The translations under genes were made by a program, and so were the position numbers. 64,000 bases of DNA from Nannochloris sp. 'desiccata' (taxonomy: Eukaryota > Chlorophyta > Trebouxiophyceae > Chlorellales > Chlorellaceae): contig JAGTXX020000012.1 of NCBI GenBank assembly GCA_019044685.2, positions 1,054,001 to 1,118,000 of the forward strand. Direction: 5' to 3'. Positions 32,157-44,836 of this stretch are shown here, in pieces. Within the stretch, counting starts at the first letter, position 1. Each line of letters begins with the position of its first letter. Below the pieces are notes generated by a model, which was not told where the DNA came from, did not search any database, and was given only the letters and a program-made list of their open reading frames with translations.

Positions 32157-34324
32157 TTAATCCTCTCTTTCATTCATAATGTCATAGCCATACCGTCTCC
32201 CAGTAGCAGAACTGAATTCAGCATCCATAGATTCCCATCCAGTTAAGAACGTCATTTCCTCGCCACAGGAAGCTGCAGCGGAAGCTGCCGCTGCCATGGC
32301 GTTGTTTTGAGCAACACGATCTCGTTGAGCATCGTCGTTTTCTTTTCGTTTATTATGTTTTTCATACGCTGTCGTACCTGTAGAACCATTAACATGGCCA
32401 CTACTATTGCTGCTAGCAGCATTATTTTCAAAAGAGGAGGAAGAACGCTCCGCTGCATTCTCCCAGCTATGGTGATTATGATTTTTCAGCTGATGCAACG
32501 ATGAAGCTTTATTTGCATACTTTTTAAATAAATGTTTCTTTACCTTCGTCTCACTATCAGTATCACCAGGCGTTTTCACGAAAACTTCCCTTTCTTCCCC
32601 GCGTTGCATGTGTTGAGGTACCCACGTGGCGCCTATAGCCACATCCTCCCCATGTTTTGTCGTCACGGAAGACGGGGTGGAAATATCCCTTACGTTTTCC
32701 TTATCGAAAGTGATACGGAAACTATGTACCTCTTCTAAATCTGATAATATCTGCCCAGATTTCAAGTCAATTCTGCGTGGAACGACGCGATCTTCGATGG
32801 CATGGCCTACAGAAAAGCCACGATCTGACAACACATCGATCAGCATTTCAATAGCGAGGGTGTTGCCTAGCAGGAGAGGATGACGTGTTTTATACTCGGC
32901 ATGCCCAGCAAGAGAGCATTTTTTGAGCAGAGGTAATACTTCGGAATCTATCAAGCTAATAACTTCTGAAAACATTTTATTATGTCGTTTGCAATAAGAA
33001 TCCAAGCGAAAGACAAGACGTTGCCGAGCGACTCGAACCAGATCTCTAGCTAATGGCAAGTGTTTTATAGCTGCATAGGTCTTCTCATCTAGATCTAGAC
33101 TTGATTGATATCGTAATTCTCTTACTATCTGCGCTCTACACTCGTCGAGCGACCCCATGGCATCGATCAAAGAAAAAGGAAAATACGATTTTAGGCGCAA
33201 AATCGTTGAATAATGCGCTTTAAATACTTGATACCGCCTTCTACATAACGCTTCAGAAATGTCAGTTGTACGGACATTCCATACATCTCCAGTACCGGCA
33301 TCTAGGGCACGTTGATTATGTAGAGAAGCTAATTTTGCCCGTTGACTTTGTCGGCGGACGCTCTCTTCCTCATCCACGTACAGAATAACAACTTTAAATG
33401 AAGGACGTGGAAATCTCCATTCATCTGGACCATCTGCATTCTGATGGTACAGTTGTATAAGCTTATCGTACAACAATTTCACAAAATCCACTTGAGTTGC
33501 TGTTCTTGGAAAACCTGCACGATTAAGGAACAATATCACAGCTAATATAAGCATCATGGTCTTTTTGTTATTCTAGAAAGGCCATTTTTCTAGTTTAGGT
33601 CACTCTTACCATCAATGACTAATCCCGCTCCGTCATTCAGATCTGGGTTTAGTACGGCATCTAGTAATGCATCCAGCACCAGCGCATCAGGAACTAACTC
33701 AGCACGATCAATCATCTCGCGAATCTCAGGGGAGGAATCCAATAATTGAGACATGCCCACAGCTCTACTCATCCCTCTGGTTTTTAAAATAAAAGGAATG
33801 TTGGTGCCTTTTCCAGAACCAGGGGCACCATTAAGCCAAACTATTTCACGAGGGCAGACGTAGGTGTCTCCCAATCTTTGTTCCATTTTCTTCCAGCTTG
33901 CTTCGAAATTAACTTGAGCTTTCATGCTTATTTCTTTGGCGACCGCGGTTGGCATGGCCTCGACTCGATCTCTGATATTCATACTAGGGCGCTGAGTAGG
34001 GAGAGCCCCACTATCGCTTGTGGCTGCTGTTGTTGCTGCTGCAGCTGATTGCTGTGAGGCTATAGAAGACTGCCATAGACTGCGAGCACTACCGCTATTT
34101 AATACTGAGGGTTGCCTTTCAAGAGCAGTAGGCCGGTAGCTGGTGAAACATCCAGAAACAGAACTTATACCCTTGAATTGGAGAGCCATCGCAAGGGATG
34201 CTGGGCTGGTAAGAGATGCATACTGGGCTATTGCCGCTGCGGAGGCGGCTCGGCGAGCTTCTTCAAGGCGTATTGTTGTCGCCAGCAACTTGCATGCTGT
34301 TTTCAAACGCTGCATTGACTGCAT
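32157..34324 (-). CDS. Adenylate kinase-like nucleotide kinase with long C-terminal extension
   Basis: Two exons, 33610-34324 and 32157-33514, with a 95-nt GTAAGA...GTGCAG intron. The phase-1 junction creates the canonical IDGFPR motif; 690 residues. The N-terminal ~110 residues are Ala/Arg/Ser-rich and may target an organelle. The kinase core has the P-loop WLNGAPGSGKGTN, a helical NMP-binding region, VIDGFPRTATQ and a later VVILYVDEEESVRRQSQR strand with arginines typical of the lid region. After the kinase the protein continues for ~350 residues. This includes a conserved-looking globular part (ARDLVRVARQRLVFRLDS, KTRHPLLLGNTLAIEML) and a low-complexity Ser/Asn tail. Ordinary adenylate kinases are ~220-250 residues. 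The specific nucleotide substrate cannot be told from sequence. Confidence 0.85.
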
Positions 34325-34663
34325 ATTTCTGACGCAAAAAGGAGTCCAGTAATCTTGGGACTGTATAATATATATGTAGAATATGGAAGTATATGTTATC
34401 AGACTCTTTTAAGCCTTATATCATTGGGGCGTTGAATAGGGCGATCGATTCATCTTGTTACTCCAAAGGGAAGCTAGATTTGTCAGCATTGCGTGTCTGG
34501 TAATTTGTAATATTACTTATTAATACTCAAATTAAAGGGTGCCCGCTGTATAAGCTCAAAATAAAAACGACCAAATATTTTTAAATTAAACGATTTGTCC
34601 ACGCCGAACAACATCAAGAAATGCTGTCCACAAGAAACGCATCGCAATTGTTTGATACATAAA
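34325..34663. promoter_or_regulatory. Divergent upstream region of adenylate kinase-like and DHX29 genes
   Basis: 339 bases between start codons; AT-rich. No coding frame and no recognised element. Confidence 0.4.
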
Positions 34664-37600
34664 ATGGCTTCTAAACTTGGCAGTGCAGCTTCAGTTGGCA
34701 GCGCAGCGGGTAAAAAGAAGCAGGCCGCCCTTGAAATCTCCCCCCAGATTGAAATTGCAGTCACCAAAGCTCTTGCTGTACGTCGCATAATATATTCCCA
34801 TAGCAGTTCTGTGAATTCAATTTACCTTCAAACGTGGATTTAATTGCTTTGTTTTATCAATGTACCCCCTGTAGAGCTTATCAATCGACGATCGATGCAA
34901 CCGTTCCGCCATCGCCGCCAGCAGCACTGCTCCTACGTGTACCCCACAATCTGCTGGTGAACCTAGTTCTACAGCCACTACAGCCTTAGTTAAACACGTT
35001 TCTGAGGTTCATAGAGCCTTAACAACCCAGGGTTTCGTACGACACCATGTTGAACGTGCTTTAGAGGCGCTACCGCTGCACAGCATTGCCGTAGGCTCCG
35101 CCCTCGACTGGCTCTTGCTCCATCTAGATAGAAATGAACTGCCCAAACAGTATGCAGATCAGGTGCAGGCTTTCGGAGACGTAGAACTCCGGCATAAAGG
35201 GAAATCCTCTACCTCTACCAGCACTAGTAAAGCAGCTACGGCAGCGGCTGAAGCTGCTGCCGCTGCCGCTGCTGTCGCCGAAGCAACACGACTTTTGAAA
35301 GAAAGAGAAGCTGCAGCGAAAGCTGCAGAAATAGAAGAAAAGAATCGTCTGGAAGCTGAAGAGAAAGAAAAGGCAGCTCGACGTGCTTGGATATTACAAT
35401 ATGCCGAAAGCAGCAGCAGCAGCTCCGACCAGGAAGAAAGTGACGATGCAGGAGCTTCTCACCCCAATAGATCCCCAACAGGCAGTGTTATTGAAGATTG
35501 GGAAGTATGGGGTGACCAAAGGGAGGTAGATCGCCGCCGTGCTGAGCGAGCTCGCTCAGCACTCAATCGAGAAGACCGTCTTGAGTTGATTGCAACTGAG
35601 CTAGCTAAAACAATGGCGGGAGCTGCAAAAGCCAAAGCTTCGGGAGATAAAGCTGAACAACGTATGTTTGGACAAATGATCGGTCAATTGAAGAGAGAGA
35701 TGGCAGGGCTAGGTGTAAGAGAAGCGGATTTGCCACAGGTACCGACCGGTGGCGGTAACGCTGCTGCTGCTGACGCTGCTGCTGCTGCTGCTGGTGGCAA
35801 AGGAAAGAGGAACGAAGAAGAACATGGCCATGACGACAGTGCTTCTGAAGATAGCAATGCCGAATCTTCTGCGTCCGACTCTGAAGGTTCTGAAGCTTCT
35901 TCTTCTTCAGATTCTTCTGAGAAAGAGGAGGAAGAAAGCCTCGGTTTTGATATTTTCGATAGTGGTGCTGTTGATGAGCTAGAAAGTGTCCCTGGGGTGG
36001 ATAAGAGAAGTAAACGACGGGCAAAAGCTATGGCCGCAGCAGCATTGCAACCATGGGGGGCAACATCTAGTGCATCAGGTGGAGGTGGAGGTAAAAAGAA
36101 AGGAGGTCAGAAAATAGCAGCCGAGGCAGTTGTGTTGCAGCAACCGAAAGCAGCGCTGCAACAAGCTTGTCTGAAATACGGCTTAGCTGCGCCACGCTAT
36201 GAGAGATTGAGTCCTGGAGGGAGTCGAGATCCTTCTGAAGGTGGTGGAGATTATAGATATAGCGTCACTATTGACCCTGGAACCACAGCAGGCACAGCAG
36301 GAGCAGCTGTAAATACTGCCAAAAAGCACGTGGGGAAAATTAAAATTCCTAAAGCAGTAAAGAGAACCTTTACTCTTTCTGAAGTGCATGATGGCTGGGC
36401 AAAAATAGAAGACGCCCAAAATGCAGCAGCGACCCTTGCTCTCCTAGTAATACTCAACAAGGAAGAAGAAGGCGCCGGGTTCTGGAGATTGTTGCCTATG
36501 CCTTTTAGTGAATTATGGCTCGCATTAGAGGATGAAGGCGCTGACTTGGTGGAAAATGAAGAAGAAAGTGACGAAGCTATAGCAGCAAGAGATGCCTTTG
36601 TTCGTGAGCTCGTTGCTTTAAAACAACAGGAAGAAAGTATTGAAGAAAGAAATCTAGTAGAAGAAGCTCGCCTTGCAGCTGAGCAGGTTTCCTGGGCTGA
36701 AACGTTAAAAAGAAAATTAGCGCAAAAACAACAAAACCCCAGAGTAGCTGCAATAGAAATTGCCACTAGTGAACGTATGTTGAAAGATTTAAAAGCTTGG
36801 AGAAGTAGCTCTGAAGGTGCAGAATGGCAAAATTCTCGAGGCAACCTTCCTGCTTCAGCTTTGCGAGAACAGTTGCGCGAAATGCTGCAAATTCAAGATG
36901 TGCTCGTCGTTTCTGGCGAAACTGGCAGTGGCAAAACCACTCAGGTCCCTCAATTTATTTTAGAAAATGAAACTGAAGCTGGACACGGAGGAAAATGTAG
37001 TGTTGTCTGCACCCAGCCTCGTCGTATCGCTGCCATTAGTGTTGCTGAACGTGTAGCTTCAGAAAGAGGGGAACCTGCCCCAGGAGAACGTGGCTCTGCT
37101 GTTGGCTATGCTGTCAGGCTGGATTCCGCGACGACTTCAGATACTAGGCTGTTATTTTGCACTACTGGAATTTTGCTGAGAAGACTGGCCTCTGACCCAG
37201 CTTTGTCAACTGTAACCCACGTGGTTGTAGATGAAGTGCATGAACGCACTTTGCAGGGCGATTTTTTAATCGCGTTATTAAAAGATCTTCTAACGCATCG
37301 ACGTGCTGCAGGATTTCCTTTGAAAGTGATTTTAATGTCTGCAACTCTCGATTCTGGATTGCTTACTGAATATTTTGGAGGCTGTCCAGTGCTGCACGCA
37401 CCAGGGAGAACGTTCCCAGTGGAGCAATTCTTTTTAGAAGATGCTATGGAGGTTACAGGCTACGTTCTTGCTCCTGACGCGCCTGCTGCGCTGCGTCCTG
37501 GAGGTGCAAGAAGAGAGCGGCAGCGGCGCTTGGAAAATGCAGCAGGTGCGAGAAATCGCGATGCTGTGCGCTCTGGTTGGGGAGATGATGAAGCTGATGA

Positions 37601-39359
37601 AATCTTAAATCCTAATTACGATGAAGAACAGTATGAAGACTATAGTATCTCTGTGAAAAGGAACATGGCCAGGGTCAATGAAGATAGGATTGACTTTGAT
37701 TTACTTGAAGATTTGGTGGGGTATATCCACGAAAATGAAGAACAGGGGGCTATTCTCGTGTTTTTACCTGGTATGGCTGAGATTTCCAACTTGCATCGAC
37801 GTTTAGAAGCCAGCAGAAGGTTTGCTGGGTGTTGGTTGGTTCCCTTGCACAGCACTGTAGCTCCTTCTGATCAAAGGAAAGCGTTTAAACGGCCTCCTAA
37901 GGACGTACGCAAGATTGTTATTGCAACAAATATTGCTGAAACCTCATTGACTATTGAAGATGTAGTTTATGTAGTAGATTCTGGCAAGTTGAAAGAACGT
38001 CGACACGATGCTGCCCGGTCTATGTCGCTTTTAGTTGAAGATTGGGTGTCTGTTGCCTCTGCAAAGCAACGTAGAGGTCGTGCTGGACGTGTTCGAGAAG
38101 GTATTTGCTACGGTTTATATAGTAGAGACCGTTTTGAGCGGCGAATGAAACCATATCAGACGCCAGAAATGGCGAGGGTTCCATTAGAAGAGCTTGTTTT
38201 ACAAGTCCACTTGCTCCGTGTTGCGTCTTCAGCTGCAGTGTTTGCATCTCGTGTCTTGCAGCCACCTCCTGCAAAGGCTGTAGATGGTGCTTTGCGTGTT
38301 TTACGTGAAGTTGGAGCTTTAAATGAAGCTGAAGTCCTCACACCTTTGGGTCATTATTTAGCCCAGCTCCCTGTCGATGCTCGTGTTGGAAAGCTCTTAT
38401 TATTCGCTGCTTCGCTTGGCTGTTTAGCTCCAGCACTCACTATCGCTGCGTGTTTATCCCATAAACCTCCTTTTGCAACTGGGTTGGCTGCTGCAGATGG
38501 CTCCGAAAAGGCCAGGGCAGCGCTTGCCGCTGCAGAGAGTGGCACCGTTGCAGCAGGGCAACAGTCTGATCATCTCGTCATGGCTGGTGCAGTTGATGGT
38601 TGGCTTTCAGCTCGCAGGAAAGACAGGGGTAGAAAAGCTGCAAGAGAATTTGCGCGAAAATATTGTTTAAATGAACAAACGCTGGACATGCTTTCTGATA
38701 TGCGTGGCCAGTTTGCTTCTATGCTTGCTGAAATTGGCTTTCTTTCTACCGATAAATCAAAATCTTCTCTTCGCTCTACTTCGTCATCTAATTCAGGTCA
38801 ACAAAGAGTGCCGTGGTATGACGACTCCAGCTTACCTTGCAACCAATACGCGGACCACCCTGCAGTGCTGAAAGCTGTTTTGTTTGCGGCTCTCTACCCC
38901 AACATCGCTGCCATGGATGATGGAGACACTGGTCCCGGTCGTCGCCCTAGCTGGCATGATGGTACAGGACAGGTGGCAATACATCCAGGGTCAATTTGTT
39001 CAGCTTTAGATTCTGCAAGATTTCATCGGCCTTTTTTGACTTATTTAGAAAAAGTGAGAACCAATCAAGTGTTTTTAAGAGACTGTACTGTGGTCTCCCC
39101 CGCTGCGCTATTGTTGTTTGGGGGAGAATTGGAAGTGGACCACGCTGCAGGGCGTGTTTTAATCGATGGTTGGCTGAGGGTCAAAGTACCTGCAAAATCT
39201 GCTGCCTTGGTGAGGAAGTTGAGGGAGGCTCTCGAGGCTTTATTAGAAAAGAAAGTAAAAGAGCCGAAAAGGGATATGGGAGATGCTGGTGGAGCTGGTG
39301 TAGTAGCTGCTATTGTGGGATTGCTTGACTTTGAAGAAGCAGCCCAATCATGGACGTAG
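34664..39359 (+). CDS. DHX29: DEAH-box helicase, DHX29-like
   Basis: Two exons, 34664-34777 and 34875-39359, with a 97-nt GTACGT...CTGTAG intron (phase 0); 1532 residues. An N-terminal helical domain ends ALDWLLLHLDRNELP, matching the N-terminus of DHX29 and its plant relatives. Long Ala/Glu/Ser-rich linkers follow. The helicase core has motif I GETGSGKTTQVPQFIL, Ia TQPRRIAAISVAERV, II DEVHERT, III SATLD, V ATNIAETSLTI and VI QRRGRAGRV. The HA2 and OB-fold regions come after it. The DEVH variant of motif II and the N-terminus favour DHX29 over DHX36 or DHX57. DHX29 binds 40S ribosomes and aids scanning on structured mRNA leaders. The middle contains two Gly-rich basic patches and an acidic Ser tract. 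Confidence 0.92.
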
Positions 39360-39460
39360 AACTTCGAAATAATGAGCGATTTTAACTTAAAATAAAAAAA
39401 TAAAATAAAACTCGACTTTGTTCAATTGAAAGAAATGAATAAAAATTTACTGTATAGTTC

Positions 39461-40978
39461 TCACGAAGGCATAACCCCAGCTTCTATTGCTTCAGCAACT
39501 GCATACTTACTATTCCAATGAACTTGAGCAATACCCTTCGTATTTCTCCCGTTAACACCACTTCCATCACCTTTCCCATTGGCCCCCAACTGATGTGGTG
39601 TTAAAGTACTGGTGCCAACAGGAGGCGCAACTGACTGCATATGCGCCTTAAAGGACAACACATCAGTCTCTCCTTCTTTTCTAGGCCTGATCCACAGCAC
39701 CATTGGAAGTATAATACAAAAAGTAAATCTATCTAAATGAGCTTCCCCTGTTTTGGGTTGAATTACGTAATGAGTCTCAGGAAATAGTGCAGGAAAGTCT
39801 TCGTGTGCACTAGGACCAAGCATCAGTTCAGCCTCCTCTCGTGTCTGTACCCACATAGCTAACGTCCCTCCGTGCATATCTTCACTATATTTTGCCGTTT
39901 TAAGCACCGAAGTTGGCGCTTGTAGTAACCAATCTCTTTCTACAATGGTGGACAGTTTAATTAATTTGGCATCTTGGGTGATCGGGGATTGGAAGCTTAA
40001 AAAGAAATCGTTGAATGTGTGGTATAGTCTGTCTACTAAATAATCCCAAGTACGCCAATTACTTGCCACGTGGCAGGAAATCTGTCTTTTCCGCATCCAT
40101 TGGAGAATCTTATAGGGTTCGGTGGATAAGCCAAAATCTATCTTTATTAAAGTAAGGCGCCGATAATCAAAGTAGTATTGAAATTTTAATTCAATCCCTG
40201 GGAGGGCTTCTGGATCAGCCCACCACATGGGGACAAGACGGATACCGCATGCACCGAAGACACCACCACCGAGTACAGTACCAGGTCGCACAAGATCCTT
40301 AAAATTGGACAAAGCCACTTCGTCTTCTCCAAGGAGATCTTCAAGGCCTTTGGTAGGGAACCCTAGAGCTGAGATGTCGTTCTTTGACCATAATCTGACT
40401 CCATAAGCACATGCAAAGGTGCCCTCGAAGCTCTGTGGATCTACAAGATCAGTAATTAACACGTAATATGGGCCGCTGTCACTGGAAATGAGGACTACTT
40501 CACCAATGGCAATTATCGCCACAGGGTAATCGCCGTCGTTGTCATTGTTCTTGTTGGTTTTGTTGTTATTCTTGCTCGTTATATTTTCTTCGGGATTTGA
40601 CATCTCAGGGGCGGTTGCTACGATTCTAGGGAGTGGTGAATTTATAGGCATAATGCCATCAATAAGCTTAAAGAAATCAACTGGCGTTGCTTTTAGCTGA
40701 AGATATTTGGACGACGGCAAAACGCTGAGATTGCCACATGGGTCAGACTCGCTCCAATCGAGGCATTTATGGGCTTTTTCTTTGGTTGCCTTGGGTAGTT
40801 GCCTTTCCATATAGTCGATAAATTCTTCTAGTTTCTCGGAAATTTCTTCTTTACCTGCTACTGTAAGGCCTTGATCAAGGTGAGAGCGGGCAAGCAACAA
40901 GTCTTGGATGAATTTATCAAGCCGGCGCATGAATATCGGCGCGCCGACATCCTCGATATTGAACAGATCGTCGTCCAT
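39461..40978 (-). CDS. Unknown soluble protein
   Basis: 505 residues from the ATG at 40978; the frame opens earlier only with a TTG. It starts with acidic MDDDLFNIEDVG, then a helical region (FMRRLDKFIQDLLLARSHLDQ, EISEKLEEFIDYMERQL). A 15-residue Asn/Lys-rich low-complexity stretch follows, and then a ~300-residue globular part with many aromatic residues (LVPMWWADPEALPG, KFQYYFDYRRLTLIKIDFG, ILQWMRKRQISCHVASNWRTWDYLVDRLYH). There are no transmembrane helices, no signal peptide and no family I recognise. The globular composition and lack of low complexity over most of its length argue for a real, conserved protein. It is divergently paired with NUP85, 294 bp away. Confidence 0.72.
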   Translation of the reverse strand: MDDDLFNIEDVGAPIFMRRLDKFIQDLLLARSHLDQGLTVAGKEEISEKLEEFIDYMERQLPKATKEKAHKCLDWSESDPCGNLSVLPSSKYLQLKATPVDFFKLIDGIMPINSPLPRIVATAPEMSNPEENITSKNNNKTNKNNDNDGDYPVAIIAIGEVVLISSDSGPYYVLITDLVDPQSFEGTFACAYGVRLWSKNDISALGFPTKGLEDLLGEDEVALSNFKDLVRPGTVLGGGVFGACGIRLVPMWWADPEALPGIELKFQYYFDYRRLTLIKIDFGLSTEPYKILQWMRKRQISCHVASNWRTWDYLVDRLYHTFNDFFLSFQSPITQDAKLIKLSTIVERDWLLQAPTSVLKTAKYSEDMHGGTLAMWVQTREEAELMLGPSAHEDFPALFPETHYVIQPKTGEAHLDRFTFCIILPMVLWIRPRKEGETDVLSFKAHMQSVAPPVGTSTLTPHQLGANGKGDGSGVNGRNTKGIAQVHWNSKYAVAEAIEAGVMPS

Positions 40979-41272
40979 TTTTATCTGGTGAATAACAAGA
41001 CAAATCAAGCGTTCACAAAAAAACTTGTCAGTAGATTTTTAAATTTTTAAACATGTGCCATCTAGTGAACGAGCAAGGTTGCGCAGCTTTAGCCTCCTTT
41101 TTGATTGCACGTGCTATTTGAAGGTCCTTCGGAATTTAATTATTTTTTTAATTGCTGAAATTGAGGTGGCTTGGATGTTTGAAGTTAGCAAGTTATTTAA
41201 TTTGAATAATTCACTTTATACATGCAAACCTGCTGCTCAGCAGATTTATTCTAATAGACACATTCCAGCAAT

Positions 41273-43400
41273 ATGAGTGATCAGCCAATTGTGCTGGCGC
41301 AAGTCCCATCAGCTCCAGGAGCCTCTCGAATCAATTTTAGTTGGGGCCTTGGCAATGAAATCTTTTGCTGTGACATCTCCAGCACTGAAAGCGAACCTTC
41401 ATCATCAAGCTGTGTGCAATGGCAAGTTCTTGGAGACGTCTCCGCGATTGATCATGTTCTGCTTCCCAAGCTGATCACTTTTTCCAACAAATTTCTAAAC
41501 TTGTTTTTTTTGAACTTATCTTCCCAGGGGTGTTCTTTCTGCCCCACAACGTAGAATCGCGTATGACACCGCCGGAAAATTCCTAGAATTGCAGCGGGAG
41601 CTGCATCGTAGCAACACCTCTCCAGCTGGCCGCTCTCAACAAGAATGGACAGCGACGCTCGCATTCAGCAAAGCCGTCAGCTCCATTTTAGAATCTACTG
41701 ACGACGCTGAACCCACGCCTGAAGACATCCAAGCTTCTCAAGAACGCGCACTATGGGATCTCATCTCCCTCTTCGCTCTTGATTCTCAAGCAACCACTCA
41801 AGACACCTTATTTCCAGATCTTTCCCGCTGGCTTCTTTCCAACGCCATTTCTCTTGCTGGTAGCCCTGCTGCATCCCCATTTCCACACAAACTTGCTGCA
41901 TCGTTACAAGAAACCGCCATCCCTGAATCCCACCCAGAGTATTGGCCTACCTTAAAGAGACTTGTCGCACTCGGCTGGATTGCAGATGCTTTAGAAATTC
42001 TGGGCCTTCACTCAGCATGGTTACAATGGGGTTCGGCTGGAGAAAACCCTGAAATAGACTCTCAAGTCGCTGTTCTTGAAGCTGCCACCCTGTTATTACG
42101 GAGAATGCCTTCTGTTCGTGGTCGTGGGGCCAGCAAGGGCAGCACCACTCGTGAGTTTGACTCCCTTCAAGAATGCCTTACATACCGTACATCATGGCAG
42201 CAACAATGCAATGCAGTGCTTGAAGATACTGCTTTATGGGAGCAGTGTGAGTCGAACGCTTCAGAAACTGCAGAGAATGTTAAGAATATAATTTACATTT
42301 TAAGCGGCAATGAGACAGCAGTGACAGTACCAACCAAAACTTGGGCTGAGCTTCTTGTAGCAAAACTTTTGCATATTCACCCGGAATTACACTCTCTTGC
42401 TGAATTACGTCAATTGCTGCATGATTGTATCGAAGAACGCGCGCTGTCTAGAGAAATAGACCACTTGCTGGCTGCTGTGCTTGACGCCTGCTGTGAGGGC
42501 GACTCACAAACAGCCCTGCGTGCGTGCTCTGTACTCGCTTCTGATTGGTTGATGGCACATGTACCTACTATATTAGCCTCACATCCTTCAGGTGCAAGCT
42601 TATTAAGTAGAGAATTAGCTCATTTAGGGACGAATCAGATCGAATTCTATGCTTTAGAGTTTGCTGCTGCTTTAGCGCCACATGCAACTACTTGGCCATT
42701 AGCCGCTTCCTACCTTTCCTGGTGTGAGGCGTATGGTCAATGTGGATTCTATGCACTTGTAGAACGTCTTCCTTATGATGCTTCAAACCCTGCTTTGGCT
42801 TTAAAGGCCTCAGAACTGTGCTTGGAGCAAGATTTAGAGTCTCTCGAGGCGCTGGTAATTAGAAATCAAGGCGCAGCATGCTGGCAGCATGGACATTTAG
42901 GTGGTGCACTTACGTGGCTTACTAAAATCCGGGATATTGAACGTATAGATGAGGTTATCAAACCTTTAGCTTCTGAAATATGGAGCAGTGGTGCCTCAAC
43001 TGCGTTACAAACGGTCAAACTTATGAAAGAAAGTATTGATGCAGTACCAGCAGGCAGTACACATCATGCTATGGTACAAGTCAAGACACTCTTAGGTAAT
43101 ACTAGCAATACTAGTGATATAGATGGAGCTGTACATCTGCTAAAGCAGCTCCCTCAAAGTCAATTGGAGCAGTGTTTAGGAGCGGTGTTGACAGCTGCAC
43201 CAACAGCAGACCCTTCAAAGGTGAGTTCTGAAGCTGTGATGCAGTTGCTGGAATGGCTGGAATCGTATGGTAAAGATTTTGGACATCAAGCTGTGGCGAG
43301 GCTGGCGTTGGTGAGGTTGTTGGTCGCGACACATGCTGCAGGGACGCCAGAAAAGGCAAGGAGGGCTCCAGAGGCGGCAGTTGCCGTGGCAGAGCGGTGA
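41273..43400 (+). CDS. NUP85: Nucleoporin NUP85 (Y-complex)
   Basis: Exon 1 (41273-41421) joins exon 2 (41528-43400) across a 106-nt intron. The only donor in the right phase is GCAAGT, so this is a GC-AG intron; the junction restores TGG (VQW/GVLSAPQ); 673 residues. Exon 1 shows the short beta-strand insertion blade (SRINFSWGLGNEIFCCDI). Exon 2 is almost entirely alpha-helical: RRIAYDTAGKFLELQREL, LKRLVALGWIADALEIL, WAELLVAKLLHIHPEL, EFYALEFAAALAPH, GHLGGALTWLTKIRDIE. This order and the short helical repeats match NUP85/NUP75, which closes the SEH1 propeller in the nuclear pore Y-complex. No FG repeats are present, as expected for a scaffold nucleoporin. Confidence 0.83.
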
Positions 43401-43616
43401 AATATTATATATAATCGATAGTATTATCTCAATACAGATAAAGTTGTAAGAAACTTTAGCATCACTAGACTATAAAAAGTACTATTATACTATACTTCTA
43501 TTAAAAGAAAGATTCTTTCATAATTACTAGATTCGTTTTTTGAATGTATGAAGGGTTGTTTGTTCTTAAAGCCGTTCTATCCCCAATCACCGAATCTGAA
43601 ATACAAGTGGCAGATT

Positions 43617-44836
43617 CTACCGCTGTGCCGGACGCATGTGCAGTGCAATATATAAAAAGAAATCAGGCGAATGTAGATCTCTATGCAAATCCCTTAATAT
43701 TAAATTTGGCTGTAATTCTATTCCACCAGCCAAGGCGACATCCACCTGAGCCCATGCTGCCTCAACCTCATTCTCGTCCTCATTATTTGCCGCTGTTGCT
43801 GTTCCCGTCCCACTTTCTTCCTCCCGATGTAAAGTTTCGTCATTCTTCCACGCATTATGGTCAATTAGCCACGAAATTATAATAGGGGCCAAGGCTGCTC
43901 CTAGAGTATTTGGTCGACCGTCTGGAGCCAACAGTGCAGCAAATCGGGATGATTGACTAAACATTTCATAACTACTCAGATAATTGCCAGTATTTCCAGG
44001 TCGTAAATACACTCGTATAGGCACTGCATCGAGTGAATTGGGTGATATTAAAGGTATTGAATGCATAATTTCTCGATATTTTCTATAATCAGTACTCCCG
44101 CCATTACCACCACCACCAAGTGCTTTCCAGTGATCGTTTTGAGCTTCCAAGACCATATCCAAGACCGGCTGTGCTGATTTACGAGCAATGAAACTCGCTT
44201 CCTTGAGGGAATTGCGGAACGTACTCTTAATAGAGGCCTCTCCTAAATATTCTCCCAAGGTAGCGGAAGGAAAACCTGTGTAGCGTAGAGTTAATTGCCA
44301 GGGGTGGACGCCGTGATTAGGTACGAGAAGATCATATAGAATACCAGTAGGGACATTCCTGTTGATACATAAATAGAACAAAGAACGTTAGATGAAAAGA
44401 AATTAAGCAAAGAAATAAATCAAACCGCCAGAGAGCTGGTTCAACTTGCTTAAAGGTTAACACATACCATTTCAAAGGCAAGCTATTAAACGAAAACCAC
44501 GGTGTATGTGCCCCGTTTACTTCTGGGGGTAATACGTGCTGCCAGAGAGGTTTGATTTTCGGCAACACTGTAAACAAGTAACCTTGACGTGGCACCTGGA
44601 TGTAGAGCGGTGGCGGAGATTCTAAACTAGAGACGTCGATCTCAGAGAGAAGTACCCGCAATGTTATCTGCATCATCGAAACCATAAGATGTATGAAAAG
44701 CAAAGGGAAGGTGCCAAGGCTGTAAAGGTGCGAAATAAAGAGTAATAATGTTTTGGAAAATCACGAGATGTCTCACCTGAATGTCCCACGTAAGAGCTGC
44801 ATTGTCGGGTTCCTCTGAGCTAAAAGCATTCGGCAT
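43617..44836 (-). CDS. ATG5: Autophagy protein ATG5
   Basis: Three exons: 44777-44836, 44468-44667 and 43617-44358. The two introns are both 109 nt (donors GTGAGA and GTATGT). 333 residues, with all phases restoring conserved sequence. The N-terminal ubiquitin-like domain UblA begins WDIQITLRVLLSEIDV and runs to FSFNSLPLKWNVPTGILYDLL. HPWQLTLRYTGFP is another ATG5 hallmark. The helical region contains FRNSLKEASFIARKS, where Lys139 matches the lysine conjugated to ATG12. UblB ends with SPDFFLYIALHM. A Gly/Glu-rich insertion lies within the second half. ATG12-ATG5-ATG16 acts as the E3 for lipidation of ATG8 at the phagophore. It is divergently paired with the PPR gene, 291 bp away. Confidence 0.9.

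Noticed and set aside
41456..41527. GT donor options for the NUP85 intron (41426, 41438, 41456)
   Set aside because: All three give phase 0 while the acceptor needs phase 2, so exon 2 would be read in the wrong frame; the GCAAGT at 41422 fits.
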